Source: Ascarosepion bandense (lineage: Eukaryota; Mollusca; Cephalopoda; Sepiida; Sepiidae). From it: a stretch of 64,000 nt of DNA. The stretch's first letter is position 1; each line of letters starts with the position of its first letter. A program made the translations under genes and the position numbers. Below the pieces are notes generated by a model that did not search any database, was not told the DNA's origin, and was given only the letters and a program-made list of their open reading frames with translations. Shown one piece after another: positions 33,641 to 45,097 of the stretch. The stretch is taken from assembly GCA_037127315.1 (NCBI GenBank), contig JBBBDQ010000347.1, forward strand, positions 350,001 to 414,000, read 5' to 3'.

Positions 33641-36310
33641 GATAAAGCACGTTTAACGATTTATTTTTCGAAAACTAGATAATCCAACTTAAATGTATTT
33701 GGTACTAGAAATGATCTTTCCAGGAGAGCAATCAATATTGCAAAGATAAAAGTGTTACAGTATTATATGAATCCCAAATCTAAATAAGTTAGATTACTCA
33801 TATGCAGGTCTTTAAGATTAATCAGATTTTGAAAACTTTGTCAAATACCGTAAATAAATATCATAATTAAATAAAATGAAATAAAATAAAAATAAAGCGA
33901 TATATGTAAGATTTCTCAAATGCGAAATCTGATTTTATTGCGCTTAAATAAATGTATTTTTTCAGCTAACCAATTGAAGACGCTCTCCTCTGTATCTTGT
34001 TAGCGACTGATAAATCTGTTTGGATTAAACTTCAATTGTGCGATTTATTTTTACACAGAAAGTCACGTGTCTTTCGGAGCCCTACGGTGTCTACTTTTTG
34101 AGATGCCTACTTTTCCCGCAGTTTTTTTTTCTTTTCTTCGTTTTAGTCTTTTGAATTCATCTTTGGCTTTTTTTCTCCCAAATTTAGATTTTTCTTTTTC
34201 TTTTCACCAGTTTTTATTCGCTTTTTTGCTTCATAATGTAATGAAACGCCTGTGCTGACTAATGATAACACATATAAACCAATGAGAACACAATAACTGA
34301 ATTTTTCAACTTTAATATTATGAAATATAACAACCTTGAATCCAGTCTACCCCATTGTTAATTATTCGCTGTCAGTATCTGGAGCAGCCTCTCAAAGTAC
34401 TTGTTGCAAAAATAGTACACATAATCTCATCTCTCTAAAAGACTTCTTTATTGCTCCCATGTATATATATATAACTGTTGTATACCATCGACGTTCCAGA
34501 GCGACGTATGCTGTATAACTTGAAAACAGTGGTGATACCGAGCAAAAGCGAGGGACCGGATGTTTGCTCTATACCGACCAAAAAGCCAATGATCAAATGT
34601 CGTCTCTGCGCAGGTAGATCCGCGCAGATGTTCCGCTTGAAAAATAAAAATTAATCAAATATTAAATTTCAATTTCACAAGCCTACGCGAATTTTATTTA
34701 TCAGCCAATGGGAAGCCCAGAATCAAATACAAGTGTGAAATCCCAAACGAGCTGCATTGATCCAAAAAGCAGATATAAAAAGCCGAGACAGAAAGCACCA
34801 AGCAGACAGACCGACGCAGAGAGACCAATGTAATCGACCAAGTCAAGTGGCTAGTACGTTCGCCTCCCTTCATCTCTCCTTACCTTCTTCCCTGTCTCAA
34901 AATGACTTACTGACCTAAAGAGCGACTACATCAAAGATATTCCTCACTCCCCACATTCCTAAGTCTTAAATCTCTTTCAGAGCATATTATATTGCCATGA
35001 ACATTTTAACCTACTTTGGATTCAAGTATTGCTTTAATTGTAAAACATCAATTGATATGTGTTTATATAAAAATGTTATTTTCAACTCAATTTGCTTTTC
35101 TTGATTTTATAATCATTTTATGACTTATAGTGGGCTATCTACCACAATACCAAATTCCGTTAACCTGCAACAGTATACAATTACCCTTCAATAGAACAGA
35201 CTCCCACTACAACTAGAATATGAATAGATAAGCAACCCATTATAAAACCAATGTTAATGAGCAACTTGAAATATAACGACGGACAACGTGTGTATGAAAA
35301 TATATTACCTTATTCAGTTTATTCTTTTAGTGACGGTGTTGTGTCAAAGGAAACATGCACATATGAAGGACTGACTGTTGGAGTTGCTTTCCTTGCGTTC
35401 TCTTCGATTTCACCCGCTCTCTGCGCAGTGTCGACCCGGGAAAACACAGTGTTATATACGCCTGTCGGACTTCACCATATTACGTCATTCTTGAGCAGAC
35501 CTAATCACCAGTTGTTTTCTTTGGCGAGTTACATTTTGACGTATTCACAATATTGTTTATTGTATTGTTCAAATATTTTCCAAATTTGACATGCGATGCC
35601 CGTTCAATTCTCATTGCTTCTGACACCAAAAACATATTTTTGTTGGCTTACTAGAATATAACTATTTTTTCTAATAACTGTTTTATAATTCCGATATAAT
35701 TTAATGTAAATTATATCCTCTCATTGAACGTTTTTCTGAATTTTCTCGCTTTTGACCGAATAATTTAATTAAATTATTTTCTGCGGGTCACAGACATCAT
35801 TCCATTGTTTATATTTCGTGACCTTGAAACCGTTGTTTTTTGACACAATACATTGTTTTTTCTGCTTTCTAACTTCGATTCAAATCATCGCGTCTTTTCC
35901 TTTTTCGTCTTCGACGAGAATTAATTCTTTCTAGTTCAGTTATATTAAGTTGTTCCCTTAGAATATATAACATAACTGTGTGTATTAAATATCTTTCTTA
36001 CCCTTTTAAAAACCAGATGTAGGTCTAGATTCTTATCCTTATAAGAGTGAATCTAGAATCCATTGTAGATCCGGTGTGATATTAAGTGGTATGTTTATTC
36101 TGAAATCGTATTAAAATATGTTTGTTCTAATTTTTTCTTCATTATATGCTTGTTTCTACTTCTCTTTTTGCTCGTCTTCTTTTTTCGTTTTCTGTTTTTG
36201 GATTTTTTCAATATTTTTTTCCTTTACCTTATCGCATTACGTTTCCTTCTTTCTTAGTTTTCATTTATTCTTCTTTCTTATTTACTAGAATTTTAGCTTT
36301 TTCTTCCTTT
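33641..36310. other. Intergenic DNA, no gene seen
   Basis: A TATA-like gatataaaaag at 34770 lies in a G/C-richer patch (34500-34860) that could be a retroelement promoter or LTR, but no ends are visible. A 112-codon frame at 35251-35589 has no recognisable motif. Confidence 0.35.
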
Positions 36311-36313
36311 TTT

Positions 36314-36425
36314 ATCGACTTATCACATTGAAGCATTAGTTTCCGTACGATCACCAAAGTTAAGCAACGTCAAGCTGGGTTAGTAACTAGATGGGTTAGC
36401 GCTTGGAAATATCAGTAGCTGAAAG
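36314..36425 (+). repeat. 5S rRNA-derived sequence (SINE3-like)
   Basis: It shows ttatcacattgaagc, ccgtacgatcaccaaagtta, agcaacgtcaagctgggtta and gatgggttagcgcttggaaa, following 5S rRNA from its second helix to near the end. The internal control region is better kept than at 1350-1462. The continuation gcttggatgtgctgttggtg is shared with that copy. Mismatches rule out a functional 5S gene. Confidence 0.75.
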
Positions 36426-36429
36426 CTTG

Positions 36430-37125
36430 GATGTGCTGTTGGTGTAGTCATGTCTAGGAATTATTAATCGGAAAGTTGAGTTTCTATTTCTGTTGGGTCT
36501 GTTATATTCACATATACCCTTGGAAACGATATAAATCCACCACTTTTCCGTCATCTATGGCTTCATTATTTGTATCATTAAAATCATTATCTTCAAAAAA
36601 TTAGTAAAAAGTAGTTACAATGAGGCATTAAATAACCCACAGAGGTGCTGATATGACGCTAAACAAAATCCTCCCAACCAACAATCTTCATCAACAGCTG
36701 AAATATCAGCGTGGAAAATATTTTCTTGTCGTCGGCAGCAAAGGTCAGTAACATGGAAAACTTTCAATTAATCACTGCGGAGACACGAAACGGAATTATG
36801 TATATGCATTATATATATGATATACACCCTTTTGCAAATCAAGTATAAGCAAAAAGAATATTGTCTTCCTAGGATCTTTCACACTTTCCTGACCACGTCT
36901 CTTAGCATTGTTTTTCTCTCCCGACTGCATTTTCCTTTGCGTTTTTGACTAAAGGATCCCAGTTTGTTTCCTTACCTTGATGACACGAGTGACATTGAAA
37001 GGCTGACACCATTCATTTTTCTTTCAGTCTACGGTTTCACTTTAACTAGAAACAACATTTGCTTTTTAGTCTTTCGTGCCAACGTCCAAAGAGTCTGAGC
37101 TCCAGGACCATGGATTAGTTTTGAA
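36430..37125. other. Intergenic DNA with a short shared repeat
   Basis: acccacagaggtgctgatat at 36637 resembles 12855-12897. Nothing else is recognised. Confidence 0.35.
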
Positions 37126-37129
37126 GCTT

Positions 37130-37166
37130 TCATTACACCCGAGCATAGCCGGGCTATATTGCTAGT
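37130..37166 (+). mobile_element. Possible Helitron 3' terminus
   Basis: cccgagcatagccggg at 37138-37153 folds into a short hairpin with one bulge and is followed eight bases later by CTAG, then T. Helitrons end in a hairpin and CTRR inserted before T. No 5' TC end or Rep/helicase was found. Confidence 0.35.
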
Positions 37167-37324
37167 TATATTATAATAGGTTCTGGTAATATAGATGCTT
37201 GATTAAATAATAATTGTAATTATGTATTTACCTACTTGTGTTCATTTCTCTAAATATGGCTTAAGAAAGACTTAAACGTACTTATTTTTCTCTCGGTTTT
37301 AGATGACATTTTTCTCTATTTTTA

Positions 37325-37640
37325 TGTCAGCTAAGTCCTATACGTGATACACGCTTGGGTGATCATGTCTCTCGAAAGTGACATTAATGACTGGGCAGAT
37401 GATTATCCCGCAGAAGGTTGCCATTACATTCTGCGGCAGACTGGTTGCCCATCAAAACTATAGAACACAATCTATCCTGTTATGAAATCAATAACTGGAG
37501 GAAAGAGACTGATTAATACCTTTGAGAAAGTGTTATAAGTGAATGCAAGAAATTCAACTGAAATTTGAACTCGGCTATTAGAGTTCTCGTTCCGAGCCAA
37601 TGACTTCTGCACCACAACGCGCATCATAAAGTGAATCACT
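37325..37640 (+). repeat. Dispersed repeat, family R, with tail
   Basis: The block 37325-37485 matches 23935-24110. The tail (gaggaaagagactgattaat, gtgaatgcaagaaattcaac) resembles 40845-40930 and, less so, 61380-61440 (gaaattcgaactcagct). Confidence 0.5.
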
Positions 37641-37704
37641 ACAAACAGTGGACTGTCAACCTATTTTTTGTACTACATCTAATATATGTGTGTGTGTATG
37701 TGTG

Positions 37705-37790
37705 TGGCTAGACACATCCACTTGCTTCCAGCCGGGGTCGAAACTCGTCCGATTTGGTGTCAGTCGGAGTCCTTACTCCCTAAGCCATAT
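37705..37790 (-). repeat. tRNA-like SINE, copy 4, truncated
   Basis: On the minus strand: tggcttaggga near 37787, then gagtttcgaccccggctgg (good B box), then aagcaagtggatgtgtctag. A (GT)n run replaces the downstream hammerhead segment. Confidence 0.6.
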
Positions 37791-37799
37791 TTTTAGGTA

Positions 37800-38690
37800 C
37801 CTGTCAGTTTAAGCGAAGGTCAATTTTTATGGATAAATAAAGCAATGTGATTCATTATCCTTCATCATATTCCATCATATTCTACATGTCGTCATGGTGA
37901 TTCATAGATAGCAATAAAAAGACATCGGTGAGAAGCATGTTCAGAAGGGATATGGCATAAATAGAATGTTTTAGTTTAAGAACTTATTTGTATTGTACCT
38001 ATTTATTTATTAACACAGCTGTCATTTGTGAAATCTGACAACAACACAATCTGTATAATAGCCGACAATATATTTTTTCACTCTTTACTTATAGCTTCAA
38101 CTGACATATTGACAGTGTTTTTACGCTAAAAGCTTCACTATGTATAAACTCATTGTTGGCTTGAGATATTTCGTATTCTGCGTCATAGGATAACTTATGG
38201 TTATAATTCAATGACTTCTCTTGGTCTAGTAGCAAGAATTACTTACTGAATTCAATATTTAAAGATGGCCTCTAACCGGTCACGGTTGTCAGTCAGGGGA
38301 GGCGGCTTGCTGACACACATCTAAAATGTAACCGACTTCAAATCGACCCGGAGATAAGAACAAGTTCTCTTTCTCCTTATCTCTTTCAACAATTACTACC
38401 ACGAACATTTTGTACAAACTCTTGATACCTTAACTTTCTCAGTGAACATTCAATTCTACAAATTCTTGTTATTCCTCCTTTTAATAAAGTTTTATTTTAA
38501 AATGCAAAATGTATATTTTATTCTTCTTTCACTATTCCACAAAATTTGATATATTCCTACCAGCCGTCAACCAACCTGATGATAAGAACATTCTGATGAT
38601 TATAACTTTGCATAAAACTTGTAAGCTGTAGGGAATTCAGTTAAGTCTGGCACAAGGCCGAATCAAAGAAAAATTAACCAGCTTCCTAAG
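37800..38690. other. Intergenic DNA or decayed LTR
   Basis: An aataaag polyadenylation-like signal at 38482 lies 200 bp before a primer-binding-like site, so the right part may be an old LTR. Its left end was not found. Confidence 0.3.
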
Positions 38691-38696
38691 CTTCAC

Positions 38697-38714
38697 TGGT
38701 GACCCGACGTGATA
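38697..38714 (+). other. Possible LTR-retroelement primer binding site
   Basis: tggtgacccgacgtgatag equals the complement of the 3' end of metazoan tRNA-Trp except for one missing C. A near copy, tggtgactcctgacgtac, follows about 44 bases later with the same trailing aaacacgcacccc. No gag follows. Confidence 0.35.
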
Positions 38715-38759
38715 GAAACACGCACCCCCACGTTATATTGGTGACTCCTGACGTACAAA

Positions 38760-39720
38760 GAACACGCACCCCTACGTCCACAGTATAAAGCATTTGCATT
38801 CCCCCAGTAAACTGAATGATACATGTAACGATTTTTCTACTGTATCCGAGATTGGTAGCAGTTTTATTTGTTTGATATTTTTATCATGAAGAGCAGGCTC
38901 TGAAATTCTAAAATATTTTGAATGTTTTCAATTTACAGCATAAACTTTCTTAATCTTCCGTTGATGTATCGAACGCAACTCTTTGTATAGATTCGATTAG
39001 TAGTTTAAATCAATTCTATCTCCTTAAACAGAAAGTAAATAAAGAACACTTTGCCTAGAGTAACAATTAATTAGTTAATTAATTAAAAACAAATAACGCT
39101 ATAATATTTAGAAAAGAGATAAAACGTTAAAGATATTTTGATTACAACTTAACCTCTTTTCACGAAGTATGTTTCCATATCATTTAATATGTTTCCCCGA
39201 AAGAGATTATCGATTAACCACCTATTGCAGTCCCCTTCCTTTCTCTTTGCGTCATAAAAGTCGAAATTAGTACAACCGTCGGATTATCAGTGAGATTGAC
39301 GGGCGGTAAATTTGTTTTGTCAATTATCAGGTAATCAAATTTAATTATTTAGTTGCTCGGCCGACGAAACATCCAGCTTCTCTTTCCGCTGTTTGCTTAA
39401 TTTAATGTTCACTAATTTAAAACCGGTATGTTGGATGTTTAAATGATAGACAGACCGGTATCACTTATCCGGTCGGTACAGGCCATGTTTCGTTCGAGGA
39501 AACAGATCGAGAAATATGGCTAACTGGTAGTGATAAGAACTGATATCGAAAATCTGAGTAAAATTGATCGTGATGGGAAATTATAGATTTTAATTTGTTT
39601 TATTGAACAATACTTTACAAAATGACACATGGACAGTAACAAAAAGACGAATATATACAATATATGCAGTTGTTTTTGTTGAAAGTGCTACGGAGGAAAA
39701 TTAAAACCCCCTCCCGTACA
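38760..39720. other. Intergenic DNA, no gene seen
   Basis: Nothing recognised. Confidence 0.4.

Positions 39721-39721
<1 letters not shown>

Positions 39722-39781
<60 letters not shown>
39722..39781. repeat. (TA)n microsatellite
   Basis: 60 bp of AT repeat. Confidence 0.95.
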
Positions 39782-39783
<2 letters not shown>

Positions 39784-39904
39784 ATTATGTGTGTGTGTAT
39801 TGATTGTTTAATACTTAGTTTTTGGTACTAATATGGTTAGACAGGTACGCATTTGTATTAAAAAAATCTTCTATACAATTATATTGAAGAACTTTTGAAT
39901 ATTT

Positions 39905-40074
39905 TGTATTTTTAAACGAGTTATTTCGCTACCTTGGTTTCTACCATGATTAGTTTTTCAGGCGATTTCTAATAACTCATTATTAAAAATTTATTATTAT
40001 AAGTTATTAAAAATCGCATGAAGACACCACGCATGGTAGAAACCAAGGTAGCGAAATAACTCGTTTAAAAACAA
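39905..40074. repeat. Palindromic repeat, family C (hammerhead-like box)
   Basis: Outer arms 39911-39948 and 40032-40071 are near-perfect inverted copies (aaacgagttatttcgctacc, ttggtttctaccatg). An inner pair (gcgatttctaataac and gttattaaaaatcgc) extends the stem. The right arm contains ATGAAGA, ACCA/TGGT hairpin and GAAAC, a hammerhead-like box with one core change. Confidence 0.75.
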
Positions 40075-40099
40075 ACAATATTTATATCGTACACGTATA

Positions 40100-40315
40100 G
40101 ATATACTCATAGTCATACAAGACTGTTTCCCTGCTAATCAGGGTGGTTAGATAACCACTTGTTTCTGGTTGGGATCGAAACTTGACCGATCTGGTGTCCG
40201 TCGGAGTTGGTAACCCCTAAGCCATAGGCTCATGAATTCAGAGTGACGAGAATTTTAGCCTGTTATATATATGCAGTGTATATACACGCCAGTCACCGAG
40301 AGAAGTCAATTCATT
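40100..40315 (-). repeat. tRNA-like SINE, copy 5
   Basis: Minus strand: 5' segment ttgacttctctcggtgactg, then tggcttagggg, tcaagtttcgatcccaacca and agaaacaagtggtt, followed by a decayed hammerhead segment with CTGATTA and GAAAC. Order is the same as copy 1. Confidence 0.6.
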
Positions 40316-40572
40316 ACTGACGATATATATTTAAAAATGTTCATCTATTGCTTCATTACACGTGAAACCTATCTGACCAATGAAATCAAACTTCAATCAA
40401 ACCATTGTCATTTTAGATTTTCCGAAAATCTTTTTTAATCAGAGAAATTATATCATTTGTATTAACACATCTCTGAAGAAGTTTTTTAAAGTCAAACCTG
40501 TTAGTTTAAGATACTGTATCCTACCTGTTCTTTACTTATTCTTTTCATCTTGTCGACTTTGATATTTTCTTG

Positions 40573-40573
40573 C

Positions 40574-40602
<29 letters not shown>
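40573..40602. repeat. (CA)n microsatellite
   Basis: About 30 bp of CA repeats. A 31-bp (TA)n tract lies at 40750-40780. Confidence 0.9.
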
Positions 40603-40607
<5 letters not shown>

Positions 40608-40747
40608 TCTATGTGTATATGTGTGTCTGTGTCTGTTTACATGCAAAATATAAAAATCATTCATTGTGCTGTATAATATAGTACCAATGATGTTATTGTT
40701 CATAAATTTACTCTTAGATTAATATAGTATATTTAACAGCTACAAAA

Positions 40748-40780
<33 letters not shown>

Positions 40781-40781
<1 letters not shown>

Positions 40782-40935
40782 TGATAACAAACAATCGGAG
40801 CAAAAGTTTGCCACAGATCGCATGAACAGCAAGCCCTCAGTTATTTAACCTACAACTGAAGGAACGAGACGCATTAATACCTTTCCCAAGGGTACCAGTG
40901 CGTAAGTGAATGCAGAGTGTTCTACTGGAATTTTA
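40781..40935 (+). repeat. Dispersed repeat related to 37490-37560
   Basis: ctgaaggaacgagacgcatt, taatacctttccc and gtaagtgaatgcagagtg resemble the tail of the family R copy at 37 kb. Confidence 0.4.
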
Positions 40936-40943
40936 TATATATT

Positions 40944-40995
<52 letters not shown>

Positions 40996-41639
40996 AGGAT
41001 TAATTTAAAGATGTTGAATGGCCATTTTGATATGAAGATCCCCACGGGGGACGACACATCACCTCAGCAACAGAAAAAACCTTTCAGAAACTGGAGAAAA
41101 ATTAGTCTACTTTTCCTTTTTAAATAGATTGCAAAGAAATTAAAAAATAAATAATAAAATAAAATAAAATAAAAATAAAAATAAAGGGAAAGAAAAAGAA
41201 AAAGAAAACGAAAAAGAAAAAGAAAAAGATAGAATAAAATCAAATAAATAAGAAAAGAAAAAAAATTGACATCGTCTGGGTTCGCAAAAAAAAAAGTGAG
41301 AATGTAACTAAAAATTAACAGACAGCCGTGTTAAATCGACGCAAGTTTAAACAACACGGAAAAAAGGTGGTAAGAGAGATAAAAGAAGGAAGGGAGGGAA
41401 AAGAAAGAAACTAAAGAAAAAAAAAATTTTTTTTACATATTACAGACGCTGGACAAATTCAAAAACCTAATTTCCCCAAAACGTTGAAGTATTAGAAAAA
41501 GGCTTTTACTTAAAAAGGCATAATTATTAATAAAAGGGAATAAAAAGATATAGGATTTAAAATAAAATTATTTTTAAAAAAATTAGGTCATTTGAAATTA
41601 AACTAAATAAAGACAACACTAGGTAAAAAAAAAAAATAA

Positions 41640-41895
41640 TTACAATTATTATATACATACCTATAGAAGTACACACATACATACATATATATACACACAC
41701 AATTCTACGAATAAGAATACATATATACATACACATACACACACATACATTCAATTTATTACACACTTATATACATATACATGCGCATACACACATATAT
41801 ATATGTTTGTACACACCTATATACAATAAATTCATATACACATAATATACATGTGTACACATACATGCACACATTTATACACACACACACACACG

Positions 41896-41952
<57 letters not shown>

Positions 41953-42120
41953 CATATGCACTCACACACATACATATTAATGAATATTATGAAAAGGAGC
42001 ATTTAAATAGCTAAAATTTTTTTTTTCAAAATTACATATAGCCCACATACATAAATACATATATACATATATATACAAATATGCACATCCACACACAAAC
42101 ATACACATATACATAAAAAA
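41640..42120. repeat. (CATA)/(CA)/(TA) microsatellite-rich DNA
   Basis: Interspersed acacacatacatac and a 50-bp (TA)n at about 41906-41951. Open frames here are low complexity. Confidence 0.9.
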
Positions 42121-42206
42121 AAAAATTAAAATTAAAATTAAAAAATTTATTTAAAATATTAAAAAAATTATAGAAAAATTTAGAATTTAAAAATTAAAAA
42201 TTAGAA

Positions 42207-42984
42207 GTTAAATTTTAAAATCCGCCCTATGGCAGCACTTGTTTATAAATTCCCTCCTAAAGTTCAAAAGTAAGTCCTGATGAGGATACTTCAAAATCAG
42301 TATCTTCTCCAATAAACACAGACGACACCTATCACGAAAACTTTTAGGAGTACAAGCTGAGCCTATTAATTTCCAGCTGATTATAGGGTCCTGCCCTTCC
42401 TCCTACATTTCCCAGAACCTACGTGATAGTGCCGTCTGGAATCTCTGTTTAGGGTTCAAAAACGATTACCTGTGATTATAAAGCCTCTGTTTGAAAGAGC
42501 CCGCAGACATGCCAATATAGTTCCGGTAATTGTCCTTGTTATTAGATGGAGAAATGCGGGCTTCATAAATTACATGGGTGGATTTACATTTGCCTTGCAC
42601 CGGGCAGGCATCCACCGAATAACAATTGCATTTGTCGACAATTCCGAATTTAGCTTCCGTATTATTTAGGTTCATTAAAATTTGTTTATTGTGGGAATTA
42701 ATTATATTATCTATATTTGAGGTGCAAGAATAACTAATTTTTAGGGTGAATCTAATAAAAATTTTATTTAAGGGATTGTTATTATTATTAAAATGTTTAT
42801 CGATTAATCTGAGAAAATACTTACCAATATTTATATTAGTTAGCTTACAATAAGGAGGGTTAAACGAAATTATCTTCCTTTTTCGACATTTTCGGGTGTT
42901 TTTAGTTTTTGATGATTCTGGGATTATAGCAGGCTTATCATACTTTAACTTATTAACAAAACCGCTTTTCTGAAGGCCCTTCAT
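42207..42984 (-). pseudogene. Penelope-like element GIY-YIG endonuclease region
   Basis: It begins MKGLQKSGFVNKLKYDKP, passes KRKIISFNPPYCKLTNINIG and the cysteine motif CNCYSVDACPVQGKC, then HVIYEARISPSNN and YRNYIGMSAGSFKQRLYNHR, which holds the YIG and catalytic Arg (KxR) of the domain. The frame then shifts near 42468 and continues SFLNPKQRFQTALSRRFW, with one TAG, to SFRDRCRLCLLEKILILKYP and a stop near 42207. Only one frameshift and one stop break it, so it is young. In an intact PLE this nuclease nicks target DNA and primes reverse transcription; the RT part is at 43688-44790. Confidence 0.85.
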
Positions 42985-43444
42985 TCTCCCTTTTTTTTTG
43001 CGAACCCAGACGATGTCAATTTTTTTTCTTTTCTTATTTATTTGATTTTATTCTATCTTTTTCTTTTTCTTTTTCGTTTTCTTTTTCTTTTTCTTTCCCT
43101 TTATTTTTATTTTTATTTTATTTTATTTTATTATTTATTTTTTAATTTCTTTGCAATCTATTTAAAAAGGAAAAGTAGACTAATTTTTCTCCAGTTTCTG
43201 AAAGGTTTTTTCTGTTGCTGAGGTGATGTGTCGTCCCCCGTGGGGATCTTCATATCGAAATGGCCATTCAACATCTTTGAATTAATCCTTTTTTAATATA
43301 TATTTGCTCTGTAATATTTTATTACATGGAGCTCTCTTCCTGTATCATTTTTTAATATGAAAATAAATTTTTAATATTAATTAGGATCGGGTTTTTTGGA
43401 ATTTACCTTCCTGCTTTTTTCCCTTGGATTGAAGTATCTGAATT

Positions 43445-43446
<2 letters not shown>

Positions 43447-43478
<32 letters not shown>
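43447..43478. repeat. (TA)n microsatellite
   Basis: 32 bp of AT repeat between the 43.3-kb arm and the RT inverted arm. Confidence 0.9.
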
Positions 43479-43481
<3 letters not shown>

Positions 43482-43626
43482 GCAGGTTTCATTGAATAAT
43501 ATAGACAAGTTTTGTCTATTCATTTTGTGTAGGATCCGTTCATACCGTCTGATATACTTGATGGTGATGTCGTTAAAAGACAACAAAAAATCACAGTATT
43601 TGTTGAATTTTTTATCAGGTCTAAGC

Positions 43627-43652
43627 TTTCGGCTCACATAAGCCATTATCAA
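43627..43652 (-). ncRNA. Hammerhead-like box in Penelope leader, minus copy
   Basis: TTGATAA, hairpin GGCT...AGCC, GAAA. Two core positions differ from CTGANGA (C3 to T, G8 to A), so activity is doubtful. The identical plus copy is at 45098-45123. Confidence 0.3.
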
Positions 43653-43687
43653 AGAGTAAATAATAACACACAGTAAACATAGAACAT

Positions 43688-44790
43688 TTAAGCTATTAAC
43701 AATAAAGATAATTGAATTGAAAATATAAGTCCATCCCTACCGTGGCGGATGGCCGAAGACACTCCGTCACGTTGTATATATATAGTGTTGTTTGGATCAA
43801 CAAAAGGCACTTCAGTAGTACAAGCTAGTAGAATTTTTCTTAGGATGTTGGGATTAATTTTGAGTGGGGGTAATGAAGGATTACTGTAAACATTTCTTAT
43901 AATTATATCAATAGTTTCACTGACGGGTACATTAGTAAAAAGGTTTTCCACATCAAGTGAAGCTATGATTTCATTATTAGGTTTTTCACTCTTGAGGATT
44001 TGGATTGCCTCTAGGGTTGACTTTATGCTGTATTTACTCGGAAGGTAGGGTGTGATAAGCTGGTTAATATGTTTAGTTAACTGGTATACAGGAGTAGGAA
44101 TTTGGGATATGATAGGGCGGAGAGGATAGTTAGGTTTATGAGTTTTTATGGTTCCGTATATGTAACCAGGTTTATAGTCACCAATAATTTTAGGGAGTTT
44201 TAAGGAATTCTGATCAGCGTTGTTGGCACTAATGAGTTTATTAAGTTTAGATTTTAGTTGGTGTGTCGGGTTTTTGTTAATTTTTTTAAATTTTGTGTGG
44301 TCATGGAGTATGTGGTTGAGTTTTGTGTTGTAATCTGATTTGTTAAGTACAACAAAGATGTTAGCCTTGTCAGCTTTTTTTACAATTATGTGAAGGTGGT
44401 TGCGTAGTTCGTGCGCGGCACTTTTTAGTTGTTTCGATAGAATTTTTGAGGAGCTTCTGCTTTTATCATGGCGATCTTTGATTGCCTCAGCCTTAAGTAG
44501 ATCTTTCAGTTCGGGTTTAACGGTTATAAGTTTTTCATCTTGTAATTTAGTGATGCTTTGATAGAGCGTTTCTATTTCAATTTTTTTAGTAAGCTGGTTA
44601 TACTTACGGTATATATGGCAGTTAGGTCCAAGGTTGAGTAATTCTTCTTGGTGCTTAGTTAGTTGGTGGTTGGAAAGATTTATGAATTTATCGAATTTTT
44701 TGGGAAGAGTGATCGTGCCATTGTATAGTGAATTAAGTTTTTTGACAATTTTAGCGCGGTGTTCAGCTTCAGATTTTGCGGTGATTTTGG
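43688..44790 (-). pseudogene. Penelope-like element reverse transcriptase, C-truncated
   Basis: The minus frame is open for about 365 codons, with no stop and no in-frame ATG. It contains KKLNSLYNGTITLPKKFDKF, IIVKKADKANIFVVLNKSDY (the PLE VxKADKGNxxVVxxxxxY block), KLPKIIGDYKPGYIYGTIKT with HKPNYPLRPIIS, and SLDVENLFTNVPVSETI, whose Asp in LDVENLFTNVP is the first catalytic residue. After IYIQRDGVS the frame leaves RT (normally GVSMGSPLGP) and ends 22 codons later, so the YxDD motif is lost. The 5' end is cut by the inverted arm at 44796. Confidence 0.85.
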
Positions 44791-44795
44791 ATTTT

Positions 44796-45062
44796 GATGT
44801 GGAAAACCTTTTTACTAATGTACCCGTCAGTGAAACTATTGATATAATTATAAGAAATGTTTACAGTAATCCTTCATTACCCCCACTCAAAATTAATCCC
44901 AACATCCTAAGAAAAATTCTACTAGCTTGTACTACTGAAGTGCCTTTTGTTGATCCAAACAACACTATATATATACAACGTGACGGAGTGTCTTCGGCCA
45001 TCCGCCACGGTAGGGATGGACTTATATTTTCAATTCAATTATCTTTATTGTTAATAGCTTAA
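44796..45062 (+). pseudogene. Penelope-like RT fragment, inverted copy
   Basis: DVENLFTNVPVSETIDIIIR to IYIQRDGVS on the plus strand, identical in protein to the minus copy at 43688-43954. The open frame extending upstream from 44634 is antisense to the other RT and is not real coding. It is part of the inverted arm. Confidence 0.85.
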
Positions 45063-45097
45063 ATGTTCTATGTTTACTGTGTGTTATTATTTACTCT

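Larger units (their letters stand above)
40988..43310 (-). mobile_element. Penelope-like element half bounded by inverted repeats
   Basis: Inverted arms of about 290 bp lie at 40988-41280 and 43010-43310: aggattaatttaaagatgtt, gatccccacgggggacgaca, catcacctcagcaacag, then A/G-rich AAAGAA runs to ttgacatcgtctgggttcgc. Between them lie the GIY-YIG gene (42207-42984) and microsatellite-rich DNA (41640-42120). The arms are nearly identical, suggesting recent formation. The ORF-less 13684-14275 element has the same arms. Confidence 0.75.

Noticed and set aside
34500..34860. LTR or promoter around gatataaaaag
   Set aside because: A TATA-like box alone; no LTR ends, primer site or repeated copy could be identified.
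35251..35589. 112-codon open frame as a host gene
   Set aside because: No motif, no splice-site support and composition like the surrounding DNA.
41557..42014. Open frames with long Ile/Tyr and Cys/Val runs
   Set aside because: They are translations of (TA)n and (CA)n microsatellites.
42270..42310. CTGATGAG followed by a 6-bp hairpin GATACT/AGTATC, resembling a hammerhead
   Set aside because: No GAAA follows, and the minus strand here codes for the conserved end of the Penelope GIY-YIG protein (LILKYPHQDLLL), which explains the sequence.
44634..44795. N-terminal half of a 142-codon plus-strand open frame
   Set aside because: It is antisense to the Penelope RT frame on the minus strand; only the part from 44796 is real RT sequence.
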